Source: Rhynchopus sp. YZ270_cl-10 (lineage: Eukaryota > Euglenozoa > Diplonemea > Diplonemida > Diplonemidae). From it: DNA of 64,000 nucleotides. The translations under genes and the position numbers were made by a program. Position 1 is the stretch's first letter. Every line of letters starts with the position of its first letter. Of this stretch, positions 9,881 through 19,958 are shown piece by piece. The stretch is from NCBI GenBank assembly GCA_964035575.1, contig OZ037889.1, positions 1,054,001 through 1,118,000 of the forward strand, written 5' to 3'. Below the pieces are notes generated by a model, which did not search any database, had not been told where the DNA came from, and worked only from the letters and a program-made list of their open reading frames with translations.

Positions 9881-10583
9881 AAGAAAGGGCACATTCATTA
9901 TTTCTAGTTTTTTTTTGCTCCCTTTCTCGGGTTTAGTAACTTTACGTCTTGAATTGCTTTAATAAAAGGATGCCTATTTTGAGATTTGTGTGCATCTTTC
10001 AAACGTTATCTTTGTTTTTGGCAAAAAATGGCCAAAATCATTGAGGATTAGGTTTATGAGGAAATCTGTTTTATTATTTGTAAATGTTATGCACGTGAAT
10101 GCATAATAATTATTCTTCTTTTTTTGTATCTTTCGTTCGAAAAAAAAAACCCCCCCCCCCTCCAAATCTGAAGGATCAATCATGGTTAACGCTTATGGTA
10201 GAAGTAACAAAACGAACATGAAATTAGGAAACCAGTTTCTACCACCCCCTCTTTTTCGTTAGATACACTAGCCAAGAGAGGGGGCTTTGTATTTCAAGTC
10301 AATTTTTTTTCTTGCGTTGTGCGGTTTTTTGTTGTTTCAATTGGGTTGAATCACGTCACTCCCTTTCATTGTTTTACTAGAGTAATGTGTGTACGAATGG
10401 CAGCTTTCATCTTTCAAAGTCCCTTTTTTTATTGTGAACAAGGTGATGTAGCGGGAGGCTGAAAATCATTTTCTAAACGTTTATTTTATTTCTTCCTACT
10501 TTGTTTCCAGTATTTTGCATCGTTTTTTTTATTGGCAAACCCCCAAGGGGAACAGGAAGGACACCAGAGAATCATTCAGAGAG
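9881..10583. other. Gene-free repeat-island sequence
   Basis: AT-rich spacer with poly-T, a poly-A/poly-C run at 10140-10161 and one short copy of repeat A at about 10264-10303. No coding region is supported. The final octamer, TCAGAGAG at 10576-10583, is the target duplication of the next element. Confidence 0.5.
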
Positions 10584-11340
10584 CAGGGTCCTCAACCTGT
10601 CTAAGTTAGGCCTTAACTTAGACAATTTTTTTTTTTTTTGAAAAACGCTTTGTCTAAGTTAGACAAAACCTGGGTTTTGGGTTTTTGGGTGGTTTGAAAG
10701 AGAAGAAGCTTTACTGAAAACAAAAAAAAAAAAAGAGTTCCCTCAAGACTCCCTCAGTCCTCACCTGCGCGGACCCCATTGTACCCACCCACACAAGCCA
10801 CCTCCTCAGACTAACTACAATTGAACAAACTCATCCGCAAAAATGCCTGCCACTGCCAAGACCTCCAAAGCACAGCCCACCATCGTGTCCATGTTCAAGA
10901 AGGGAGCTGTTGCGGCACCTGTGGTACGTGTGGTGGAACCCAACAAAGGGGATACGCACTACGACCTGTGGTCTTCAGGCAAGTACAAGTCCATCCCCGA
11001 TGGTCCGACACCCCGGCTCGCTTCCCTTCACCTTTTTCTTGTGGCGGAGGGGACGGTGAGGGGGTTTAAAAACCACCAGAACGACACCAACAAGGTGCTC
11101 AAACTCTGGTTGAAGGAGTTTGATCGCGCCAAACTGGCGGACGACGACAGGGAGGGGAGCAAGCGGAAGACGATCCTGACGATCGTTGCGGAGGCGCATG
11201 AGTTCGCCATGAACGAAAAAGCCCCCAATTTTTAGCTTTGTACAGGACCTTTTCGCGCGGAGCGCGAAAATTTTTTTTTAGCCTTTTTTTTTAACTTAGA
11301 CAAATCTGTGGCCAGACTTTGTCTACGGTTGAGGACCCTG
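10584..11340 (+). mobile_element. Internally deleted derivative of the hAT transposon (757 bp)
   Basis: Both ends match the complete element at 49213-52583. The 13-base terminal inverted repeat CAGGGTCCTCAAC is perfect at both ends, and the copy has its own octamer duplication TCAGAGAG (10576-10583 and 11341-11348). About 2.6 kb of the interior, corresponding to roughly 49845-52460, is missing. The remaining sequence is nearly identical to the complete element; the only coding change I see is Tyr for Cys in the early transposase. A separate duplication shows that it transposed independently, presumably using transposase supplied in trans. It retains the element's leader and the first part of the transposase gene. 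Confidence 0.95.
10843..11235 (+). CDS. Truncated hAT transposase N-terminus (130 aa)
   Basis: This frame encodes the first ~125 residues of the transposase at 49470, nearly identical (one visible difference: HYD for HCD). It then ends with a few residues read from the fused right end (KAPNF) and a TAG. It lacks the zinc finger, the catalytic core and the dimerisation domain. The upstream leader with CCTCAG before the ATG is retained, so it could be transcribed like the parent gene. Whether the peptide exists or interferes with transposition is unknown. Confidence 0.6.
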   Translation: MPATAKTSKAQPTIVSMFKKGAVAAPVVRVVEPNKGDTHYDLWSSGKYKSIPDGPTPRLASLHLFLVAEGTVRGFKNHQNDTNKVLKLWLKEFDRAKLADDDREGSKRKTILTIVAEAHEFAMNEKAPNF

Positions 11341-12074
11341 TCAGAGAGGGAACACAAAAGAAAAAGAAAAAAAGCCCAGCGGGGGAATACCGCCAATAAG
11401 CTTTGCATGTGTTTGTTCTTTCTCTTTGTTTCTCTCTCTTTCTCGTTGCCGTTCTGTACCCTTCCTCAAGACGATGTGTATGTGAGGGCCCATTCATCTC
11501 CAGTTTTTCGATTTTTTTTTTTATGTTTGTCAAGTTTTTAGTGCAAAGCACTCCGGGGGGGGGTTCGACAACCCACGAAGCGTTTTGTCAGTGCGTCCCA
11601 GAGGCGTTTTTGTTTTTTCACTATCAGTGTTCATTCCAGGATTCTGGGTTTTTGGGCCTCAGGGGGTACAATGTACCCCCTATACCCTGGATAAAACCCT
11701 GACTATCAACTTCACTTTTTATTCTCTTGACATATCCTGACATCAGATTCTACTTTGCTGTTCTTGCTTTCATCCGGGGCTGGTATTGTACGTGGTTCAG
11801 TCGGAGGTGCCTGCATCAATAACTTCACCTTTTCCCCTCCCCCTAGATGTAAGTGCACGAGTTACATCCATCGTTCAAATTCCCCCCTTTATTTGGGCAA
11901 CAATACCCCCAACAGGCATTACTACTGGTGGCCTGGTTCCTCTATGGTCGCCACTAAGCTGCACTGCCAAATTGTGTTGCACATCTTAGTCGGATGATGT
12001 GGCGTTGCTGAACATTTTTTTTTTTCTTTTAGAATCATCTTTTTGAAACCCTTTTTCCCCCTCTTTTTTTTTGG
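11341..12074. other. Gene-free repeat-island sequence
   Basis: No gene is supported. Within it are a possible 77-bp miniature element (11625-11701: start CAGTGTTCATTCCAGG, end CCTGGATAAAACCCTG, flanked by ACTAT on both sides) and dispersed repeat C (11768-11827). Most of the rest is C/T- and T-rich. Confidence 0.45.
11768..11827 (+). repeat. Dispersed repeat C, copy 1
   Basis: One of three + strand copies sharing TTTCATCCGG, a variable GGCTGG-ATTGTACGTG middle, and GGAGGTGCCTGCATCAATAA. Other copies are at 36533-36595 and 46793-46860. All are intergenic. Confidence 0.75.
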
Positions 12075-12163
12075 CCTCAAAGAGGTTTCCTCTTGAGGTA
12101 GTGGGAGGCGTATTGCAGTAAAAATATCAACACAGAATATTTGCACACTTTACGCACAAACAA
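12075..12163 (+). repeat. Uninterrupted copy of the repeat hit at 9004 (empty site)
   Basis: Matches 9637-9730 and is preceded by the same GG dinucleotide after a T-run, with a single CCTCAAAG at 12075-12082. It therefore shows the target repeat without the 633-bp element. Confidence 0.8.
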
Positions 12164-12716
12164 CATCTATGAAAACAAGACCTGCTCAAAATGGCTTGTC
12201 AAAAATGGCACGCCCAGGCGCGAATATCTCTTTTTTTTTGATAAATTGTTGGAGTAGTGTAGTTGCCTCGGTTGTGTTGCCACAGTTGTACAATCTCCAC
12301 TGTCTCTTCCCCTTTCTATGTTTCAATTCCGCTGCCCTCCTCTTTCTGGTCTCTCCGAAAGGGGAGAGGTGCAGCTCCTCTCGGTACCGCGAGAATGCTC
12401 ATCAAACACATTGCTAAAAAAAATACCCTATACAACAAACAAAGCGATGAAAAAAAGCAAATGCACACCCCTTTCAACTTCGTTTTACCCCCTCCCCCAA
12501 CTCTAGGTTGTATTATTCGAATAATTCGTATAATTAATTATACGAATTATACGGTATTCGGTCAGGTATACGGTATTTGGTATTTTGCACATATGAGCGG
12601 AGATGCCCCGCCAACGTACCGGACCGAAAGCTCGGAATGGGTTTTTGCCGCTGTACTTTTTTGTGGTGGGGGATATACGGAAAAATGGACAAAATTTAGG
12701 GTGACGGTCTCGAAAA
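12164..12716. other. Gene-free sequence with AT-rich palindrome
   Basis: No coding region is convincing. Around 12517-12560 lies a palindromic AT segment (ATTCGTATAATTAATTATAC followed by GAAT) and then TACGGTATTCGGTC, which recurs at 16029-16066. Confidence 0.45.
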
Positions 12717-13150
12717 CACTTCGCCGGTTCGTGTGCACATAAAGCATGCTACGGGTTTAACGCCATCGCTTGTACGCAACACCTGCGCCGCTGTGACACT
12801 TCGCTGGCTCGTGTGGTTATGACGGAACGGTCTACACGTGTGTTACACACAACGGTCTACGTATACGATACACACAACGCTATGCATATGCGATACACGC
12901 GTTAACCGCAACGAGTGGTTACCAAACGCAGCCCACCTTCGGTAGGCAGCGACTACGGCGTCCTAGCGCCGCGGAAACACTCTTGCAGGCTCGTGTGGTT
13001 GAGAACGGAACGGTTTGCACATGCGTTACACACAACGGTCTTCGTATACGATACACACAACGCTATGTATATGCGATACACGCGTTAACCGTATCGTGTG
13101 GTTACCAAACGCAACCCACCTACGGTGGGCTGCTGCAACGTGTGCCGTGT
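12717..13150 (+). repeat. Tandem repeat of about 182 bp
   Basis: Two nearly full units begin around 12802 and 12984; GGCTCGTGTGGTT recurs at 12806 and 12988, a spacing of 182. Shared blocks include CGTTACACACAACGGTCT, ATACACACAACGCTATG, GCGATACACGCGTTAACCG and GTGGTTACCAAACGCA. A partial unit seems to start at 12717. A related block (CAACGAGTGGTTAC, then GCAGCCCACCTTCGGTA) occurs inside the element at 23940-25250. No reading frame is supported. Confidence 0.75.
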
Positions 13151-13470
13151 GTGGCCCATGCATGGTTCTCACACCGCGCTGGCACGTTTCCCAAGCCGCA
13201 AACCCGGTTACCTGCCTGAAAAACCGGGTTTTTGGCCAAAACGCCTGTTTTGCCTGTAGAACCCTGTAGAAGCCTTAAGGTACACGTGTTTTGCTAAGGC
13301 AAAAAGGGGTACTCGCGACACCCTGGAATCAGGGTCTGCCAGGGGTCCCAGCTTCGTTGAAGCCGTAAACCCCCCAAAAAGTGTCCGATCTTTCCAAAGA
13401 AAACGTTTTTTCAGCTGCGCGAAGCTTCTACACCCTGAAAAAAAAACCGGTTTTTGGTCAAAAACCCCCC

Positions 13471-13496
13471 GGGGGGGGGGGGGGGGGGGGTAAGAA
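13471..13496. repeat. Poly-C/poly-G tract
   Basis: Six C followed by about 20 G. Further long G-runs occur at 14333-14363 and 15541-15562. On the G-rich strand these could form quadruplexes. The exact length may be affected by sequencing or assembly. Confidence 0.6.
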
Positions 13497-13501
13497 TACC
13501 C

Positions 13502-13590
13502 CTTGTCCTTTTTCGTCCTCTACGTCTTTTTCGTCTTTTTCGTCCTTTTTCGATCCGGGAAAAAGGACGAAAAAGGACAAAAAAGGACGG
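13502..13590. repeat. Inverted TTTTTCGTCC repeats, left copy
   Basis: Forward units of TTTTTCGTCC type are followed around CGATCCGGG by their reverse complement (AAAAAGGACGAAAAAGGAC), giving a local hairpin. A direct array of the same unit lies at 14244-14312. The segment CCTTGTCC...CCTCTACG (13501-13524) is inverted again at about 14318-14335, so the 13.5-14.34 kb block may be one element. Confidence 0.6.
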
Positions 13591-14243
13591 TGGTGTAAGG
13601 TGTACAGGAAAATCACCAGGAAAATCACCGGTTCACCCGAAAAAAAAAAATCCCCCCAAATAATATTTTCTTGGGAAAAAGTCGAATCCCTTGTATTAGG
13701 CGAAATGTTTTGAAAACATGCCACCTATCCACAACCAGCTTCCCGCTCTCCAGAAGTGCGGGGATCTCAGTTTTTGGGAGAGGTTCCCGTTTGTGCAGAA
13801 GTGCTCTACGACAGAAGACATCAGGTACATGGAACAAGACTCCGCGAGGATTGTCCACATTCTTCCAATGTTCTGGGCTTTGAAACAGGTGTTCAATACC
13901 TGACCTGCACCTGAAGGGGAAGTTGCTGGGCACAAAAAATGCAAGAAGTCCGGAGATGAACGAGAGAAGTACAACCTGGAAACCGGCCGCTGTGTTCTTG
14001 CCACCATCTTGTCCCCTACCTGCTACACCCTGATAAATAAGGCAAGGTCCCTCGTGGGGTTTTGGAAAGTGCCTTGAGGCTTTCAATCCAAAGACGCTCA
14101 TGGATCAGGCAGAAAAAGCAGTGGAGTGTTTTATTACTTTTTGTAAACTTAAAAACGCAGGTGTCAACTATCAGTGGGTTGTGAGACGATTCTTTGTACC
14201 AGGAACGTGAGGAGTAACTTAGTCACTGTACATTATTACCAAT
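13591..14243. other. Sequence between the CGTCC arrays; possible decayed transposase
   Basis: The - strand keeps an open frame (about 13625-14101) whose translation includes LESGKLVVDRWHVFKTF. The Asp-Arg-Trp-His segment recalls transposases in which D-x-x-H precedes a helical region, but this is too short to place in a family. No other gene is supported. Confidence 0.25.
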
Positions 14244-14312
14244 GTCCCTTTTCGTCCTTTTTCGTCCTTTTTTGTCCTTTTTCGTCCTTTTTCGTCCTTT
14301 TTCGTCCTTTTT
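14244..14312 (+). repeat. TTTTTCGTCC tandem array
   Basis: About six or seven 10-base units of TTTTTCGTCC with one TTTTTTGTCC variant. Partner of the inverted arrays at 13502-13590. Confidence 0.85.
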
Positions 14313-14358
14313 GAAAAATCGTAGAGGACAGGGGGGTTCTTAGGGGGGGGGGATAGGG

Positions 14359-15537
14359 GGGGGCAAAACCTTCAGGACGGGTGAGGCATTTTTGGAAAAA
14401 GTGGTTTTGTGAGCAAAAAACCTGTCAACACCCCTCATACCCCCCAGAAATGGGTCAGAAACACCCTGAGACCCGAAAATCCATGATTAGGGCACCTCAG
14501 AATATGAAAAAATGCAAAAAAAATAGTGAAAAAGTGGCTTTTGACGGTTTTGGCCATGTTGGGTAAAATGGCCATTTTTTGAGAAAAAAATCAAAAAAAC
14601 AGCAAAATTTCGACATCATGACAGCTGCTTGGGCACGAAACTACCCCAAAAATGTCCTGTGAGTCCATTCCGACCTGTTTTGGACACTTTAGGCACTTGT
14701 TTTGGTGTTTTTTTTGGTGTTTTGAGGTCAAAAAAGATCCCCTGACTATCCCCTGGCAGCCCTGGGCCGCGACTTGCGCCCTGCTTTTAGACCCACTCTG
14801 GGCCAAAAAATGGGCGAAAACCTCCGAAAAAGCACTCTGGGAGCCCAGATAGTTCCAAATTTCCACCGCACACCCTCAAAAACACCTCAAAAACATGTCA
14901 GAAAAACATTTTCAAAAACACACTTTTTCAAATAAGTCATTATGGAACCTGCCCAGATGAACTTTTTGAAAAAAGTGTGTTTTTGAAAATATTTTTCTGG
15001 CATGTTTTTGAGGTGTTTGGGTGGGTTTCTGGTGGATATATGGAACTATCTGGGTCCCCGGAGTGCTTTTTCGAGGGTTTTCACCCATTTTTTGGCCCAG
15101 AGGGGGTCCAAAAGCAGGGCGCAAGTCGCGGCCCAGGGCTGCCAGGGGATAGTCAGGGGATCTTTTTTGACCTCAAAACACCAAAAAAACACCAAAAAAG
15201 GCGATAAATGTGTTCAAAACAGGTCGGAATGGACTCGCGGGACATTTTTGGGGCATATTTGTGCCCAGACAGGCCTAATGATGACAAATTTTTGCTTTTT
15301 TTTTTGAAATATTGGTCAAAAATGGCCATTTGACCAAAATGGCCCAAACGGCCAAAATGGTCTATTTTTGCTATTTTTTTCCATTTTTTTGTCTCTCTGG
15401 GGTGTCTCACCTATAGAACACCCCCAAACCACACCCCAAAACCATCTCTGACCCGAAATTTTCGGTGGTTTGCGGGTACTTTGCACGTAAATCCAAAAAA
15501 ATCGAAATGCCTCAAAAAAATAGGGGTTTTGCCCCCA
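14359..15537. repeat. Large foldback element (about 1.2 kb inverted repeat)
   Basis: The left half is the imperfect reverse complement of the right half about a centre near 14945. Paired landmarks are: GGGGGGCAAAAC (14359) with GTTTTGCCCCC (15526); GTCCATTCCGACCTGTTTTG (14661) with CAAAACAGGTCGGAATGGAC (15213); TCCCCTGACTATCCCCTGGC (14739) with GCCAGGGGATAGTCAGGGGA (15141); and AAAAACACACTTTTTCAA (14912) with TTGAAAAAAGTGTGTTTTTG (14967). Similarity is highest between about 14640 and 15260. No protein is encoded. A transcript would fold into a hairpin with arms of roughly 0.5 kb. Both ends lie in G-runs and no clear target duplication is visible. Confidence 0.9.
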
Positions 15538-16397
15538 CCTAGGGGGGGGGGATATAGGGGGGATATAGGGGGTACATAGGGGACTGATGGTGCCACAGGG
15601 GGTGGCGACATCTCAAGTTAAAAGACTAAAAACACAAGTGTTTTCTAGAATTTCAGCGACTTAAATTTTCACAAAATACGAACTACCTTGTCACAACACA
15701 GGAAAAGTTCAAAAAGAATAAACGTATCAATGAACTTCGGCGAAGTCGAAACGGCCCCTGTCCCAGCCCCGACCCAGGGTGCTTCACCACAACTTCTCTG
15801 TTTTGTCTTTATTGTTTTTATTGCTTTATTGAAAAGTAGGATCGCGGTTTCAATTTTTGTTTTTAACTTATTTTTTTTGGCAATCACGATCAGATTTTTT
15901 TATTTTTGGTAAAAATAACGCAAAAGAACTCAAAAAAAAGTGGGGGGGAAACGGACTGCTGGTCCCAACTCCTCGTACCAGGAGCACCGTATACCACCGT
16001 ATAACACCGTATAATTCCGTATAATACGGTAATCGTATAATACGAATTATACGGTATTCGGTCGGGTCCGGGACCGTATATAACAACCTAGCCCCCAACT
16101 GGACCCCCCAAAAATTCTGTGATAATCCATTTTTTTTTTCTGTCACGCTACGCCATGGTTATTCCCCTCTTTTCCCCCAAAATAGAAAAACAAAGTACCT
16201 TCTCCTCTTTGAGTCTCCACCCCACTCTCCCCCTCTCCCCATCTTTCAATCGTTACAGCTTACCACCTCAAATGGACGGTATCAAAAACTGAGATCTAAC
16301 ACCTTTTCTCTCCTATATGACCTGAAAAATACCAGAATTTAATTTTTCTATCAAAAATTTCCTTCAGCACTACACACCTAACCCCCTATACATCACT
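15538..16397. other. Spacer upstream of the pseudokinase gene
   Basis: G-runs with GGATATAGGGGG units (15541-15580), then AT-rich sequence. Around 15985-16070 a series of CCGTATAA/TTATACGG units forms palindromes and shares GAATTATACGGTATTCGGTC with 12550-12569. An acceptor-like TTCAG ends at 16367, 31 bases before the next ATG. No gene is supported. Confidence 0.5.
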
Positions 16398-18875
16398 ATG
16401 TTCAAATCCTTCAAAAAAGCTGCAGTCGAAAGAGTTTCCTCCGCCTCTGATGAGCTAGACTATAAATACGTTATGAAAGGGTTCAGCACTGTTTCCCCTC
16501 ACGGGAGCACTGCGACAGGGGGGCATTGCATGCTGTGGCGCTGCCTTCCTGCAGTAGATGACAAGACACGCGAACGGATAACACTGCACCTTTTAAACCG
16601 CAAGGACCTCGACGATACTTTAGGCAAGCAAACTGCACAAGAAGTCATCGACCGCATCAAGCTTGGCGTCTCTCAACAGGCACGCATTGTCCACCCTGGA
16701 ACCCTCCGCATAAAATCTGCCCTCCGCGAGAGAGGAAACTACCTTCTCTACGCGACAGAACCCATTCTCTTTTCTCTCGCCAATGCGCTGCATGAAACCC
16801 CTAATATCGATCACGCAAGCCCCGAGATGCGCTCTTATCTGACAGATCTGTCTGCAGTGGAGCGGGAGTACGGTCTCTATCAGATAGTTGAGTCATTAAC
16901 CTTTTTGCACACCCAGGTTGGTGTCGCGCATCTCAACCTACACCCAGCAACTATATGGGTTTCCTTGGAAGGTGACTGGAAATGCGGCAATTTTGACTTT
17001 GCAGTGCACAATGATTCAAAGGAGGGGGTGTGTCAGAATTTTAAGAAATTTGTAGGGGACGATGCATTTAGCAGTGCAATAAACCCTTATCTGGTACCAA
17101 ATTTGGGGACATCTGCGCCAGAGTTTGTAAGAGATTTGATGCCGAGTGTGGCGTCCGATTCTTTTTCTTTTGGTTGTCTTATGCATGAAGTGCTTTCATT
17201 TGATGCAAACGCAGTGCAAAGACGTCCGTTGGTTAACTGTCAAAGCGACGTATCCGTGTACAACTCCCAGGTCGCGAATCTGAAGATGAAGATGTTCGAA
17301 GAGGTGGGTATTGCCGCATCAGAAGTGGTGCGCACGCTTACCGGAGAGGGGCCTCCTCGCACCTCAACATCTCTCGGACAGATGTTATCTGCGTCACAGA
17401 TGTTCTCCAATTTAGCTATCAAATGTCTAGTTTATATGTCCCGACTCCCAGAAAAAACGGAGCAAGCAAAAATCGCCTTTCTCCGCGACCTCTACAGCGT
17501 CGTCTCGGAGCAGAAATACTGCGCAAAGGTGATCAAATCGCGGATTCTCCCCGTCCTCACCCCACAGCTTACCCAAATGAAGGTTCAATACGTCCTCCCT
17601 ATAGTTCTTTTGACCGTTGAAACGCTTGATGGGGCGGATTTTCAAAACATTTTGTATCCAGTTTTGGAGTCATATTTGAAGGCCTGTAGCGTGACGTCGT
17701 CGCCGACCCATTTGCTTCCGGATGCGCAGGCGAAGAATACTGTGTCCGCATTGCTGTTGGAGAAGCTAGATGGGATTACGAAGAAATGCCGTCCCGAGGC
17801 GGTCCGCTCAGTGATTGTACCGTTTGTGTGTCAGAACCTTGAAACCAATGCAACCACAGCGCTGTTTGATGTGATTACACAGCTTTGCGAGGCTGATGTC
17901 GTGGAGCCTGATACCCTAAACAGCAAGCTGGTACCCCGTGTGTGTCATGTGGCTCGTTCCCACCCGGAGGCAAGCATTCGACACAAAGGTTTGGAGGTGC
18001 TTGCTTCCCTCAAGCCTAAGACCACGTCACAATGCTTTTCAGAAAAGGTGTTCCCGCTTCTTCTGACGATTCTGCAAAGTGAAACCTCGACCGCAAATTT
18101 GTCTGCATTGAAGGACTATTTTGTTCAGGGCGACGCAAAGCTGTTCAGCACTGCAGCGATTGCGGATGAGATGCTTCCACAGATGACCGGGTTGTTGCGG
18201 GTGGAAGGTGCGCAGAATGCTTTAGAGGACACACGGTTCTCCATACTACACGATGTTTACCTTCATTTGGTGCAAAGGGTTAAGACCAACCGAGTCGAGA
18301 AACGCGAGGCATTTTCCCAGAAGGCCAAGCCAGCTGCCGCGCCAGCAGCAGCAGCACCACAACAAACAAGCGAATGGCAGTCGGACCTCCCGCTGACAAA
18401 ATCTACCAGCGATGCGAGCTTTGGCTCAACAATGCCGTCCTCGCAATGCGACCCTTACAAGACCTCTCCCGCCACCCCTTCAGGCATGCCGAACACAACA
18501 CAGCCAGCAGCCCCACCCGCAACGTTCCCACCTATGACACAACAACCAGCCCCAACACCGTTCCAACAAGGCAACGACCCATTTGCAGCTCTCGGTGCAT
18601 CGGGCTTGGGTGGGTCCGGGTTTGCATCTCCAGTGAAGATACAGCAGCAGGGTCCAAGCAATACAGTGAACGCAAACAGCAATGTTAACCCTCCAGCACC
18701 GTTTGGGAGTGTTGGTGGTGTTGGGAGTGGTGGTGCAAAGGGGATGGACTTCGCTGCCTTCGGGGTAGGTCCCGGTAGTGTCAGCAATGTGCCTACTACA
18801 GCCAACATCCCTGCCCCAGCACAAAGCAACATCATCAAAAACCACCAACCCTCAATAGACGACCTATTCTCTTGA
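16398..18875 (+). CDS. SCY1-like pseudokinase (SCYL2-type)
   Basis: An 825-residue protein with the layout of SCY1-like proteins: N-terminal kinase-like domain (about 25-310), helical HEAT-like repeats (about 340-620) and a low-complexity Ala/Pro/Gln/Asn-rich tail (about 640-825). The kinase part is degenerate: the HRD catalytic loop is replaced by AHLNLHPATIWVS and DFG by NFDFAV, while the APEFVRD and DSFSFGCLMHEVL regions persist, so catalysis is unlikely. The tail includes DPFAALG and ends in IDDLFS, which resemble short adaptor/clathrin-binding peptides. SCYL2 family members work in clathrin-mediated traffic between trans-Golgi network and endosomes. That role here is inferred. SCYL2 versus other SCYL types rests on architecture only. 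Confidence 0.85.
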   Translation: MFKSFKKAAVERVSSASDELDYKYVMKGFSTVSPHGSTATGGHCMLWRCLPAVDDKTRERITLHLLNRKDLDDTLGKQTAQEVIDRIKLGVSQQARIVHPGTLRIKSALRERGNYLLYATEPILFSLANALHETPNIDHASPEMRSYLTDLSAVEREYGLYQIVESLTFLHTQVGVAHLNLHPATIWVSLEGDWKCGNFDFAVHNDSKEGVCQNFKKFVGDDAFSSAINPYLVPNLGTSAPEFVRDLMPSVASDSFSFGCLMHEVLSFDANAVQRRPLVNCQSDVSVYNSQVANLKMKMFEEVGIAASEVVRTLTGEGPPRTSTSLGQMLSASQMFSNLAIKCLVYMSRLPEKTEQAKIAFLRDLYSVVSEQKYCAKVIKSRILPVLTPQLTQMKVQYVLPIVLLTVETLDGADFQNILYPVLESYLKACSVTSSPTHLLPDAQAKNTVSALLLEKLDGITKKCRPEAVRSVIVPFVCQNLETNATTALFDVITQLCEADVVEPDTLNSKLVPRVCHVARSHPEASIRHKGLEVLASLKPKTTSQCFSEKVFPLLLTILQSETSTANLSALKDYFVQGDAKLFSTAAIADEMLPQMTGLLRVEGAQNALEDTRFSILHDVYLHLVQRVKTNRVEKREAFSQKAKPAAAPAAAAPQQTSEWQSDLPLTKSTSDASFGSTMPSSQCDPYKTSPATPSGMPNTTQPAAPPATFPPMTQQPAPTPFQQGNDPFAALGASGLGGSGFASPVKIQQQGPSNTVNANSNVNPPAPFGSVGGVGSGGAKGMDFAAFGVGPGSVSNVPTTANIPAPAQSNIIKNHQPSIDDLFS

Positions 18876-19958
18876 AAGGATTAAAAAAAAATGATACATA
18901 GCCACCCAAATAAGGGGGGTTGGGGTGTTAAAGCAGGAGTTTTTTTTTATAACTTTTGTAGTGCTAAGATACGCTTTCTTGGCGGTGGGTGGTGAAGGGG
19001 GGGAAACGGGGGGGGTGGAGGGAGGGGGAAATAAAGTTGTGAGTTTTTTTTTAAATAAAATTGTCCAGCTGTTTTCCAACGAGGGGTGTGTTGTTGTTGT
19101 TTTTAAAGTTTTGGGCAAAGCATTCCTCTCCAGGAAAGAAAATATGCATAAAAAGAGAAACAAAATCTCTTTGAAATCCAAAAGGGTGCTGATGGTAACT
19201 TTATCGGTACTGCACGTTCCCTTTGTACTACCATGTGACCCCCGCACTTAGCAATATGACTGCAGGCGGAAAGCGGCAAAAAAAAAAAAAATTGACCTTT
19301 ATACCAGTAGGTGTAAAGGGATTTGTCAACACAACAATACTGCGGGCAAATGTACTACAATGGTTAGGTGTAAACCCTGCTAAGCAGATTTATCGAATAA
19401 CAACCAAAAGAAGAACAACCCTTTAAAGAGAGCAAAACCAAACTAGAGTATCGATCTTATTTTAAATACGAAGACAGGTCAAGCCACTTGACACCCCTCC
19501 CGCCCATTTCCCCTTTTTTTCTCTCTCCTCTTTACCTTCCCTTCACCCCTCTTCTTCTTACCCCTTCTGTAGTCCTGCGATAATCAGAAGTGTGTTCTGC
19601 TTTGTCAGAGACACAAATCGGGGGAAATTCTCAAATTTCCAGCACCATTCTCGCACAACAACTCCATCATTCTGCACATGGAATTACCCGAAAAAGATGA
19701 TATATTTTAGGATTACCTAAGTGAACAGGCGGGGTTGAAGACGTTATTAACACGTATATCACAAACAAAACGTCTTCCCTGTTGTTTCCGCATTGCTGCA
19801 GTTTTCTTGTTAAGTCTATGCAGAGGGGTTACACATTTCAAAACAAACAAACGAGAGCCCTCTCCGTTGCTAAGGAATCCTGGGCCATACCTAAGCGCCA
19901 TACCAAATATACTTTTTCTCCTCTCTTCAATTTTATTGCACAGAAATAGAATCATCAA
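18876..19958. other. Intergenic spacer
   Basis: About 1.1 kb without a supported gene. It has A/T homopolymers, a G-rich run (18994-19030) and a pyrimidine-rich stretch (19495-19570). The last part carries TTTTATTGCACAG ending at 19943, 15 bases before the next ATG. Confidence 0.55.
19931..19943 (+). promoter_or_regulatory. Acceptor-like site before the methyltransferase gene
   Basis: TTTTATTGCACAG, a T-rich stretch closing in CAG just upstream of the ATG at 19959. It has the shape of a 3' splice site; with no exon visible upstream it could be a trans-splice acceptor. Confidence 0.5.

Noticed and set aside
11625-11701. A 77-bp miniature inverted-repeat element flanked by ACTAT
   Set aside because: The inverted ends are imperfect and the duplication is only 5 bases, so chance cannot be excluded; mentioned within the spacer only.
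12717-13150. CRISPR array or telomeric repeat
   Set aside because: Only two to three units of ~182 bases with no repeat-spacer pattern and no telomere-like short unit; a short satellite is a better description.
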